The notes beneath the pieces were generated by a model. That model had not been told where the DNA came from. It was given only the letters and a program-made list of their open reading frames with translations, and ran no database searches. 44,383 bases of DNA, from positions 1 through 44,383 of the forward strand of contig NZ_JARKPQ010000311.1 of NCBI RefSeq assembly GCF_029975155.1, read 5' to 3'. Origin of the DNA: Propionicimonas sp. Lineage in GTDB: Bacteria > Actinomycetota > Actinomycetes > Propionibacteriales > Propionibacteriaceae. This document shows, in pieces, positions 16,185-24,102 of this stretch (position 1 is its first letter; the number at the start of each line of letters is the position of its first letter). Made by a program: the position numbers and the translations under genes.

Positions 16185-16928
16185 CTAGACCAGAGCCGCT
16201 TCGCGCGCGATGGCGCAACCCTGGATCACAACCTCATTGATGCCGATGAGGCTGTCCACGTCGATCAGCGTTCCGTCGACGTCGTAGCGGGTGGTCCGCG
16301 CCTCGAACCCGTTCTCGGTGAGGGCGCTGGAGATCAGGTCGCCATCGATCGCCGCACGCCGCAGGAGGGCCAACTGCCGGGCTTCGCCCAGGCCGGACGC
16401 GGACAGGTGGTCCAGGACTCCGGCTCCGTCGAAGCCGTCCGCGAACCTCAGTGCTGGCGCCTGCAGGCGTTCGCCCTTGTGAGGACTCGGCGTCCCGGTG
16501 AAGGTGAGGCCGGCCACCGCGACCACCACGGCGACGACACCTGCGATTGTCGCCGCTGCGGCTTCGTGGTAGACCGCTGCGTTGGCCACGACGGCCGCGT
16601 TCACGACCGCCTTCACGTTGGCCGTCTTCTTGTTGACGATCTCGTAGTCGGACTTGCTCTGGATGATCAAGCCCAGTGATGCGAGCGTGGGTGAGACGGC
16701 GGACTCGGGCACCTTCGTGAGCAACTCCCCCAGGCTGTGGGCGTCGCAGACGCAGGGTATGCCTCCGTCCAGACCCTCGTCGTGCAGGACGCGGACCGGG
16801 TCCCGGATCAGCGCTTGGGCGAAGGCGGTGTCGGACGCGTACCGCAACTGGACCTGTTCGAGCTGCATTGGCGTCAGCGACCCCAGTCCGGAATGCTCCG
16901 CCTGTCTGGGCATTACGTCAGTTGTCAT
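16185..16928 (-). CDS. Putative large RiPP precursor with NHLP-like leader
   Basis: A 247-aa protein. Residues 15-60 (YASDTAFAQALIRDPVRVL, then an acidic/Gly stretch) resemble nitrile-hydratase-like leader peptides (D..F...L..DP...L...G). Residues 100-145 are extremely rich in Val, Ala and Asn (KAVVNAAVVANAAVYHEAA, then an Ile/Val/Ala run), a composition seen in proteusin-type cores and also compatible with a membrane segment. About 90 residues of ordinary mixed sequence follow, which is unusual for a precursor. ATG 16928 has GAAGGA 7 nt upstream. The gene is sandwiched between two RiPP-maturation radical SAM genes. Alternative: a membrane-anchored chaperone, with the true precursor elsewhere. 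Confidence 0.55.
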   Translation of the reverse strand: MTTDVMPRQAEHSGLGSLTPMQLEQVQLRYASDTAFAQALIRDPVRVLHDEGLDGGIPCVCDAHSLGELLTKVPESAVSPTLASLGLIIQSKSDYEIVNKKTANVKAVVNAAVVANAAVYHEAAAATIAGVVAVVVAVAGLTFTGTPSPHKGERLQAPALRFADGFDGAGVLDHLSASGLGEARQLALLRRAAIDGDLISSALTENGFEARTTRYDVDGTLIDVDSLIGINEVVIQGCAIAREAALV

Positions 16929-16972
16929 TGTTGAATCCTTCTTGTTGATGGCGATGGTTGATGGATTCTGCA

Positions 16973-18871
16973 TCAAATCGGAATTGCCAGATTCAGCGCT
17001 CGACCTCCTTCCTCCAGGAGCACGTTGTCAGCCACCAAGCGGCTGACGGTGCGCTGGAACTCCTCGTGGTCGGCTGCGAGCCTGGTTCGCAATCTGGCCA
17101 GGAGCGCCACTTCCTCGCACCCGCGCAGGACGGCCATCGCCAGCGGATCGTCGATCACCTGCAGTTGCGCTGAACCGTGTTCCACCCGGGTGACGACCAT
17201 GGCGGCGCCTGAGTCGGCGTACACCAGATCGCTCGTGGGGTAACTCGTCTGCCACTTCTCGACTCGCTCACGAAGCAGCTCGAGCGAGTGGGCATACTCC
17301 ACGGCATCGGCACGGTCCAGCCGGTAGTTGAAGCTGAAGACCAGATCCTCAATGGCGTCGCCATCGGCGTCGTACCCCAGCTGGTCACAGGCCAGCGGCT
17401 CAATGTCCTCGAACTCCAGTTGATCCCGCATGTGCCAATAACCGCTGCCGCGGTACATGCGCAGTCGGTTGAGTTGCACCGGTGGCGGGAGATGGACGAT
17501 CCGCTCGATCAGCGTTGCCATGTTCTGAAGACGGAGAGCGGTCTCCGTCGGTGCGCCGTAGAGGATCGGATAGGTGACAGCAATGCCGTAGAACTTGCAC
17601 CACTTGAGGAAGTTGACGTGCTGCAACAGGTTCGCGCCTTTGCCGAAATCGCGCAGCGTGTCACTGCTGAAGGACTCGATTCCTGGCTGCACCTCGGTGA
17701 TCCCGGCCGTCCTGAACTGCTCCAGCTGTCGTCGGCGCAATGTCGACTTGACCTCGTAGTAGAGGTTCCAGTCGGTGACCTCGGGGCGCGCCCGGAGAGC
17801 CGTCAGCACGTCAGAATCCTCACCTCTGGGCATGCATGAGTCAGTCAGGGCGATCTGGAGCGGCCGGTGGTGACGGAACTCCCGGGACACGGTGTCGGCC
17901 AGGTAGTCGGGGTCCTGGGTGCGGTACGGGTGCGCCGCCGGATCAACGGCACAGAAGGTGCAGCGGTTCACATCGGCCCACCAGCAGCCGCGGGAGCTTT
18001 CCGCAGGCAGAACCAGGGGGCCATCCCAGCGCAGCGATCTGCGCTGGCTGATGTACGGTTCGAAGGATCCGGGGCTGAGCTTCCACAGTCGGCCGGGAAT
18101 CGTCGACGGGTTCGCGGTGACCGTGCCCCGGACACGCCGGACGAGCCCGGGGGTGTCGGCGTTTCGCCAGTCCTGGTCCAATGACCTGAGGAAGTCGGCC
18201 CAGTTCGATTCCGCCTCCCCCTGCAGGACGGCGTCGAACTCGGGGAACCTGGTGAAGAACGCCTTGCCCATGATGTCATCAAGTGCTGAACCACCGGCGA
18301 CAATTATTCCGTCGAATTTGCGACGACGCAGCTCGGCGGCGATGGCAGCACTTGGTAGTTTCTGTGAGTCCACGGCGATCGAGAACGCAACTACCTCGGG
18401 CATGGATCTTCGTGCCACGATGTCATTAACCACTGATTCCACGATGGTGCTGGCGTCGGCGACAGCCCTTCTAAGTAAACCGGTCAGCCATATTCGGGTT
18501 GGTATTGACTGATCTTCCTCCGGCCACTCTCCTGCGCTCAAGGCGTCGAATCGAAGGGCTTCGATAAGCAATTCTGCGAATCCCTCGCCGGGTTGGCCCC
18601 GATAGGCCGGACCATAGGCTGCCGGTGCGGCAACTGAGTAAGTCAAGAACTGATCCTTAGTTCCGATGAGTGGAACATGAATCAGGTCGACCTGCCAGCC
18701 GACGGATCTTGCGATGTCAGCAACAATGCATGCACCCAAAGCTGGGGACTCTGGTGGGAATACCGGTGGTACTATGACCACCAAGCGGCTCGCTTCGGCG
18801 GCGTCAGACGTGTTCGGAACGGCAGGGTGCGTTGGAATCGTTGCTGGCGTCTTCTCAATCAGCGGGCGCAT
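16973..18871 (-). CDS. RiPP maturation radical SAM protein (paralog 2)
   Basis: A 632-aa protein sharing the whole architecture of the 14247-16136 product. It has an N-terminal VVIVPPVFPPESPALG segment, the GGSALDDIMGKAF loop, cluster motif GCWWADVNRCTFC (C296, C304, C307), YYEVKSTLRRRQL and VQPGIESFSSDTL. The divergence between the two is large, so they probably act on different residues rather than being a recent duplication. The ATG at 18871 lacks a good ribosome site, and a 20-codon frame with a strong site overlaps it. It is the first large gene of the cluster. Codon use around 18290-18860 is less GC-rich than in the flanking core genes. Confidence 0.83.
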   Translation of the reverse strand: MRPLIEKTPATIPTHPAVPNTSDAAEASRLVVIVPPVFPPESPALGACIVADIARSVGWQVDLIHVPLIGTKDQFLTYSVAAPAAYGPAYRGQPGEGFAELLIEALRFDALSAGEWPEEDQSIPTRIWLTGLLRRAVADASTIVESVVNDIVARRSMPEVVAFSIAVDSQKLPSAAIAAELRRRKFDGIIVAGGSALDDIMGKAFFTRFPEFDAVLQGEAESNWADFLRSLDQDWRNADTPGLVRRVRGTVTANPSTIPGRLWKLSPGSFEPYISQRRSLRWDGPLVLPAESSRGCWWADVNRCTFCAVDPAAHPYRTQDPDYLADTVSREFRHHRPLQIALTDSCMPRGEDSDVLTALRARPEVTDWNLYYEVKSTLRRRQLEQFRTAGITEVQPGIESFSSDTLRDFGKGANLLQHVNFLKWCKFYGIAVTYPILYGAPTETALRLQNMATLIERIVHLPPPVQLNRLRMYRGSGYWHMRDQLEFEDIEPLACDQLGYDADGDAIEDLVFSFNYRLDRADAVEYAHSLELLRERVEKWQTSYPTSDLVYADSGAAMVVTRVEHGSAQLQVIDDPLAMAVLRGCEEVALLARLRTRLAADHEEFQRTVSRLVADNVLLEEGGRALNLAIPI

Positions 18872-18917
18872 GAGACAAGCCGCTACTGACCGTGCCTCTA
18901 CGGTGTGTACAGTTCAT
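18855..18917 (-). CDS. Short upstream reading frame before the radical SAM operon
   Basis: A 20-codon frame (MNCTHRRGTVSSGLSHAPAD) preceded by AAGGAG at ideal spacing. It ends 17 nt inside the radical SAM gene in another frame, while that gene's own ATG has no ribosome site. This arrangement fits translational coupling by re-initiation. It may equally be chance, or mark a frame error at the start of the large gene. Confidence 0.3.
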   Translation of the reverse strand: MNCTHRRGTVSSGLSHAPAD

Positions 18918-19330
18918 CGGCACTCCTTGGGGTGTAGGTGGGGTCCGTGCTCCTGATGCTTTCCCCAGTATGGACCATGAACGAGTGAAGTGTGCGGAAA
19001 GTGCAAAATTCGTTCGGGATCGGGCTGGACGAGCTTGGCAGACCAGCGCGTTGTCCATTGATTGGGTGCCACGCGCAGAGTAGACCTTTCGCGGCGGCCC
19101 GGGAAGAGGTCCATACGAGTTCGTACACCGCTGGCCACTGTGCGAGGCGGGGTGCCCCGTGGCGGCCCCACGGCCGGTCCAGGGCTCGCTTCGTCCAGCC
19201 CGGTGTCCGACACTCGTTCAGGCCCGGCCGGGCCGCGTGAACGAAAGTGCGAGCCAGCGCCTCTTTATGAAACGCCGGGGACGGGGCAGAGTTGGCAGTG
19301 CCCACCCACAACGCCTCAAAGGAGAGCACT
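18918..19330. other. Intergenic region between RiPP cluster and dha operon
   Basis: About 410 bases with divergent genes on both sides. No convincing gene is visible; open frames here lack ribosome sites and recognisable products. The left part is less GC-rich and must hold the promoter of the radical SAM operon, for which I see no clear hexamers. A 10-nt word CACTCGTTCA occurs at 19211-19220 and, inverted, at 18978-18987. The right part holds the dha operator-like repeat. Confidence 0.6.
19211..19249. promoter_or_regulatory. Inverted repeat upstream of dhaK, possible operator
   Basis: CACTCGTTCA is mirrored by TGAACGAAAGTG around the perfect palindrome GGCCCGGCCGGGCC (19221-19234). It lies about 90 nt before the dhaK GTG, so it could bind a regulator of the operon or form a stem. 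No regulator gene is adjacent. Confidence 0.4.
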
Positions 19331-20332
<1,002 letters not shown>

Positions 20333-20344
20333 AGGTAGCGGCAG

Positions 20345-20980
20345 GTGAGCGACACACTGACTCACGCCTGGGCGGACGCGTGGATTCGCGCCGCCCAGGC
20401 CGTCCTGGCCGAGCACCGGATGGAACTGATCGACCTCGACCGGGCGATCGGTGACGGCGACCACGGCGAGAACATGGACCGCGGTTTCAAGGCCGTGGTG
20501 GCCCGGCTGGACGAAGGCGGCACCGACGACGTCCAGGGCGTGCTGAAGATCGTGGCGTCCACCCTGATGTCCAAGGTGGGCGGCGCGGCCGGACCGCTCT
20601 ACGGGACGGCGTTCCTGCGGGCTGCGAAGGCTGTCGACGGTGACGTCGACGCCAATGGCGTGGTCGCGCTGATCGAGGGCGCGCTGGACGGGATCGTCTC
20701 CCGCGGCAAGGCCACCACGGGCGAGAAGACCATGGTGGACGCCTGGACCCCGGCACTGGAGGCGGCGAAGGCCGCGGCCGAAGCGGGGGCGGAGCCGGCA
20801 GCGGTGCTCAGGGCGGCGGCCGACGCCGCGGCCAGGGGCGCGGAGGCCACGATCCCGATGCAGGCCACCAAGGGACGCGCGTCGTACCTCGGTGAGCGCT
20901 CGATCGGCCACCAGGACCCGGGGGCGACCTCGACCGCGTACATCCTGGCCACGGCGGCCGACGCCGCGGAGGCAGTGTGA
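20345..20980 (+). CDS. dhaL: Dihydroxyacetone kinase, ADP-binding subunit DhaL
   Basis: A 211-aa subunit carrying a tightly bound ADP that is re-phosphorylated by DhaM. The Mg-nucleotide loop with conserved Asp residues (IGDGDHGENMDRG, about 36-48), the SKVGGAAGPLYG segment and the C-terminal GRASYLGERSIGHQDPGA motif are all present. The GTG start is 12 nt after dhaK and the last codons overlap dhaM by 4 nt. It is a complete, ordinary member of the family. Confidence 0.96.
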   Translation: MSDTLTHAWADAWIRAAQAVLAEHRMELIDLDRAIGDGDHGENMDRGFKAVVARLDEGGTDDVQGVLKIVASTLMSKVGGAAGPLYGTAFLRAAKAVDGDVDANGVVALIEGALDGIVSRGKATTGEKTMVDAWTPALEAAKAAAEAGAEPAAVLRAAADAAARGAEATIPMQATKGRASYLGERSIGHQDPGATSTAYILATAADAAEAV

Positions 20981-21369
20981 CCGCCGTGGGGCTCGTGATC
21001 GTCTCCCACTCGGTGAAGCTGGCCGAGGGGGTGGTGGAGTTGGCTGCCCAGATGGCGAAGGACGTCGCCATCCGGGCGGCCGGTGGCACGGACGACGGCC
21101 GGATCGGCACGTCGTTCGATCGGGTCAACGACGCCGTGACCGAACTGCGCGCAGCCGGTCACGACGTCGCCATCCTCAGCGATCTGGGCTCCGCGACCAT
21201 GACGGTCGAGTCGGTGCTCGACTTCCTCGACGAGGACGAGTCGGCGCACGTGAAGTTCGCCGACGGCCCGCTCGTCGAGGGCGCGGTCGCCGCTGCCGTC
21301 ACCGCCCAGGTGGGTGGCGATCTGGACGCCGTCGTCGCCGCCGGCCGGGCCCGCGAACTGTACAGCTGA
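20977..21369 (+). CDS. dhaM: Dihydroxyacetone kinase phosphotransfer subunit DhaM
   Basis: A 130-aa EIIA-mannose-like domain that accepts phosphate from HPr on the histidine in IVSHSVKLAEG (His11) and passes it to ADP on DhaL. It is the short, single-domain form, without the HPr and EI extensions of E. coli DhaM, so the general PTS proteins must supply phosphate. The GTG start overlaps the dhaL stop (GTGA). It is the last gene of the operon, followed by a large inverted repeat. Confidence 0.94.
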   Translation: MTAVGLVIVSHSVKLAEGVVELAAQMAKDVAIRAAGGTDDGRIGTSFDRVNDAVTELRAAGHDVAILSDLGSATMTVESVLDFLDEDESAHVKFADGPLVEGAVAAAVTAQVGGDLDAVVAAGRARELYS

Positions 21370-21380
21370 CCTCACCATCG

Positions 21381-21498
21381 GTCCCTGAGGAGCCCGCCGG
21401 CGAGGGACGAGCTGCTGGGCGTCACGAAGGGCGCTGTTGGCGTTCGGCGCCCTTCGTGATGCCCGGCTCGCTGGCGCTCGCCGGGCTCCTCGGGGATC
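21381..21498. repeat. Inverted pair of dispersed repeat family D
   Basis: A forward copy (21381-21431, GTCCCTGAGGAGCC...CACGAAGGG) faces an inverted copy (21450-21498, CCCTTCGTGATGCCCGG...CTCCTCGGGGA) across a short spacer. Single copies with the same words occur at 39170-39211, inside ileS (31411-31455) and repeatedly in the dnaX linker (40223-40400). It lies between dhaM and the antiporter promoter and could terminate dha transcription. Confidence 0.7.
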
Positions 21499-21563
21499 GG
21501 TGCCTCGTGAGGTCGGGCTCAGGGGTCAGATGCCGCTAAAATCCGGGCAAAGGGGGAGGCCGC

Positions 21564-23048
21564 GTGGGACTGGACCAGGTACTGCTGCTTGGTTCGGCCG
21601 TCCTGCTCGCCTCCGTCCTCGCGGCGCGGGTGGGTGTGCGGCTGGGGTTGCCCTCGCTGCTGATCTTCCTCGGCCTGGGCGTGCTCGTCGCCGAACTCGG
21701 CCTGCGGTTCGACGACGCCGATCTCGCCCACTCACTGGGCTTCGCGGCGCTCGTGGTGATCCTCGCCGAGGGCGGCTTCACCACACGCTGGCAGGAGATC
21801 CGCGGGGCGATGCCCATGGCGTTGCTGCTGGCGACCGTGGGCGTCGCGCTCTCGGTGCTGTTCGTCGCCGTCTTCGCCCACTACGCGCTGGGCGTGGACT
21901 GGGCCATGGCCGTCCTGCTCGGCGCGATCATCTCGCCGACCGACGCCGCCGCGATCTTCTCGGTGCTGCGAAAAGTGCCCCTGCCGCCGCGGCTGCGCGC
22001 GACGCTGGAGGCCGAGTCCGGCCTCAACGACGCCCCGATCGTGCTGCTCGTGGCCACCGCCACCAGCTGGGCGATCAGCGGGACGCCCGAGGACAGCCCG
22101 CTGGTGATCACCGGGCTGATCGTGCTCGAACTGGCCGGCGGCGTGCTGGTCGGCGCGGCGGTGGGCTGGATCGGCGTCCAGATCCTGCGCCGGGTGGCAC
22201 TCCCCGCGTCCGGTCTCTATCCGCTGGGAGCGCTGGGCTGGGCGGTGCTGGCCTACGGCGCCGGATCGAGCGCGCACCTGTCCGGCTTCGCGGCGGTCTA
22301 CGTCGCCGCGCTCATCCTGGGCAACGGCGAACTGCCGCACCGCAACGCCACCAAGTCGTTCGCCGAAGGCGTCGGGTGGATCGCGCAGATCGGCCTGTTC
22401 GTCATGCTGGGCATGCTGGCCGATCCCCTCGACCTCTCGTTCAGCGCACTGGGCTCAGGCCTGCTGATCGGCGCGTTCCTCACCTTCGTCGCCCGTCCGA
22501 TCTCCGTCGTGGCCTGCCTCGCCTGGTTCAAGATCCGCTGGCCGGAGCAGGTGTTCGTGTCCTGGGCGGGGCTGCGTGGGGCGGTGCCGATCATCCTGGC
22601 GACGATCCCGCTGGCCGCCGGAGTGCCCGGGGCGAGCCAGTTGTTCGATGTCGTGTTTGCGTTCGTGGTCTTCTTCACGTTCATCCAGGCGCCGCCGCTG
22701 CCGTGGATCGCGCGCTTCCTGAAGGTGTCCACCGGCGAGGACGCCACGGACGTCGACATCGAGTTCGCGCCACTGGACACGATCAAGGCCGACATGATGC
22801 AGGTGCACGTGCCGGACGGCTCGCGGCTGCACGGCGTGACCATCCGCGAGCTGCGGCTGCCGAGGAACTCGGTGGTGTCGCTGATCGTCCGCGAGAACGA
22901 GCCGTTCACGCCGAAGCCGGAACAGATCGTCCGCTCCGGTGACGACCTGCTGATCGTCACCAACGGCACCGACCGGCGGAAGGTGGAACACCGGCTGCAC
23001 AGCATTTCGCGTCACGGGCGCCTCGCCCGCTGGACGCCGGAGGAATGA
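21564..23048 (+). CDS. Potassium/proton antiporter (CPA1, NhaP2-like) with TrkA_C domain
   Basis: A 494-aa protein. Twelve or so membrane helices (1-390) form a CPA1 Na+/H+-exchanger fold with the ion-site motif SPTDAAA near 125 and ESGLNDAP near 154. A cytosolic TrkA_C domain (about 400-480, HVPDGSRLHGVTIRELRLP) is expected to gate transport by ligand binding. The GTG start has GGGGGAGG 6 nt upstream, and TAAAAT (21537-21542) is a good -10. Family members expel K+ (or Na+) in exchange for protons and tune turgor and pH; which ion is used here is not visible. Confidence 0.9.
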   Translation: MGLDQVLLLGSAVLLASVLAARVGVRLGLPSLLIFLGLGVLVAELGLRFDDADLAHSLGFAALVVILAEGGFTTRWQEIRGAMPMALLLATVGVALSVLFVAVFAHYALGVDWAMAVLLGAIISPTDAAAIFSVLRKVPLPPRLRATLEAESGLNDAPIVLLVATATSWAISGTPEDSPLVITGLIVLELAGGVLVGAAVGWIGVQILRRVALPASGLYPLGALGWAVLAYGAGSSAHLSGFAAVYVAALILGNGELPHRNATKSFAEGVGWIAQIGLFVMLGMLADPLDLSFSALGSGLLIGAFLTFVARPISVVACLAWFKIRWPEQVFVSWAGLRGAVPIILATIPLAAGVPGASQLFDVVFAFVVFFTFIQAPPLPWIARFLKVSTGEDATDVDIEFAPLDTIKADMMQVHVPDGSRLHGVTIRELRLPRNSVVSLIVRENEPFTPKPEQIVRSGDDLLIVTNGTDRRKVEHRLHSISRHGRLARWTPEE

Positions 23049-23053
23049 GCCCG

Positions 23054-23620
23054 CTACTTCTTCTTGCTCGGGCTCGTGCTCGGCGTCGCGCTCGTGGACG
23101 CACTGGGGGTCGCCGACGCGGAGCCCGCCGCGATCGGCGGCAGGCAGACCGGCCCGTCCACCTCGAGCGTGGTCGGCACCGTCTCGAGCATCTCGAACTT
23201 CGTCGGCAGGATCACGTCCACGACGTGGTCGACCCGTCCGTCCCCCTTGGTGGTCGCGTTCTTGAACGCCTGCGCCACCAGACGCACCTCGGGGTCCTCG
23301 GCCGAATTGCCGATCACGGTGACGGCGGTCACGTCGTCGTTGGAGTTGTTGTAGGCGATGACGTTGTAGTGCCAGGCCAGAAGGACGTTGCGGGTGTCCT
23401 TCGCGGCCCGGGGCTTCTCGCCGCCGTTGAACACCCGGACGGTGACCCGGTCCGAGGTGAGCGTCCCACCCACGTCCTGGGGCACGCACGGCGTCGCCGG
23501 TCGGCTGGTGTCGAAGGTCACCTGCTGATAGCCCCAGTACGCCCCGTAGCCGAGGATCGCGAGGAGGATCAGCAGCGTCACCGGGGTCTTCAGGACCCGG
23601 ATCACCTGACGCACGTTCAC
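23054..23620 (-). CDS. LytR_C-domain envelope protein (VirR-like)
   Basis: A 188-aa protein: one N-terminal membrane helix (about 10-30), then an extracytoplasmic LytR_C domain with the typical VTVRVFNGGEKPRAAKDTRN opening, then a low-complexity Ser/Thr/Pro/Ala tail ending in KKK. LytR_C proteins bind cell-wall-associated partners in actinobacteria; the mycobacterial relative is VirR. The GTG at 23620 is too close to GAGGA, so the GTG two codons later is a likely start. It converges with the antiporter gene, with 5 nt between stops. Confidence 0.8.
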   Translation of the reverse strand: MNVRQVIRVLKTPVTLLILLAILGYGAYWGYQQVTFDTSRPATPCVPQDVGGTLTSDRVTVRVFNGGEKPRAAKDTRNVLLAWHYNVIAYNNSNDDVTAVTVIGNSAEDPEVRLVAQAFKNATTKGDGRVDHVVDVILPTKFEMLETVPTTLEVDGPVCLPPIAAGSASATPSASTSATPSTSPSKKK

Positions 23621-23657
23621 TCCTCGACCCCCCTGGCGGACAACAACCCGACCAAGA

Positions 23658-23951
23658 CTACGCCAGCTCCAGGACGCGGGCGTGCATCGTCTGGCGCTGT
23701 TGCAGCGCAGCCCGCAAGGCCCGGTGCAGCCCGTCCTCGAGGTAGAACTCGCCGTCGTAGCTCACGACGTGGGCGAACAGGTCGCCGTAGAACGTGGAAT
23801 CCTCCTCCAGCAGCGCCTCGAGGTCCAGGGTGCGCTTGGTGGTGACGAGTTCGTCCAGTCGCACCTGTTGCGGCGCGATGGCAGCCCATTGCTTCTGCAC
23901 GTAGCCGTGCTCTGGGTACGGACGGGATTCACCCACACGCTTGAAGATCAC
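23658..23951 (-). CDS. Conserved actinobacterial protein, VapB-like annotation group
   Basis: A 97-aa soluble protein, MIFKRVGESRPYPEHGYVQ..., with the strongly conserved-looking stretch LVTTKRTLDLEALLEEDSTF and GEFYLEDGLHRALRAAL. I recall this family as widespread in actinobacteria and often labelled a VapB-type antitoxin, but no toxin gene is adjacent, so the label is doubtful. The GTG start lies exactly 6 nt after TAGACT, indicating a leaderless message. It is 38 nt upstream of the LytR_C gene and may be co-transcribed with it. Confidence 0.65.
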   Translation of the reverse strand: MIFKRVGESRPYPEHGYVQKQWAAIAPQQVRLDELVTTKRTLDLEALLEEDSTFYGDLFAHVVSYDGEFYLEDGLHRALRAALQQRQTMHARVLELA

Positions 23952-23977
23952 GGTTCGAGTCTAGGTGAGCCCTTTCG

Positions 23978-24054
23978 TCGTTCCGGTGCACGCCGGAATC
24001 CCGTGAGACTCGTTGGGGATGCTGCGGGGATCCGGGTCGAGCCCGGGATGACGT
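23978..24054. mobile_element. MITE-like palindromic element
   Basis: About 77 bases bounded by CGTCGTTCCGG and CGGGATGACG. Internal hairpins are TTCCGG/CCGGAA (23981-23998) and GGATCCGGGTCGAGCCCGGGATGA (from about 24028). This is the layout of a very widespread non-autonomous repeat (arms around CGTCATTCC...GGATCCCGGGTC...CCCGGGATGACG). A half-unit of the same kind lies in the ileS 3' end (30279-30349). Confidence 0.65.
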
Positions 24055-24071
24055 GGGACCGGCGAGGTGGC

Positions 24072-24097
24072 GGAAAAGGGGTCCGTCCCCATTTCCC
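24072..24097. repeat. Degenerate copy of palindromic family A
   Basis: GGAAAAGGGGTCCGTCCCCATTTCC keeps the GGAAA...GTCC...CCCCATTTCC words of the 37189-37246 element but in a collapsed form with a short palindrome (GGGGTCCGTCCCC). It abuts the lysC stop codon (24103), the same placement as other family A copies. Confidence 0.4.
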
Positions 24098-24102
24098 GCC
24101 AG

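Noticed and set aside
8192..18871. Sactipeptide or lanthipeptide assignment for the cluster
   Set aside because: The radical SAM proteins carry the CX7CX2C RiPP-maturation signature rather than sactisynthase features, there is no LanB/C/M gene, and the candidate precursor is not Cys-rich.
18914..19213. 99-codon minus-strand frame as a possible RiPP precursor before the radical SAM gene
   Set aside because: No ribosome site, Arg/Pro/His-rich shadow-like composition, and no leader or core pattern.
23658..23951. VapBC toxin-antitoxin module
   Set aside because: No PIN-domain toxin is adjacent and the sequence lacks a recognisable AbrB or ribbon-helix-helix DNA-binding start, so only the conserved family is reported.
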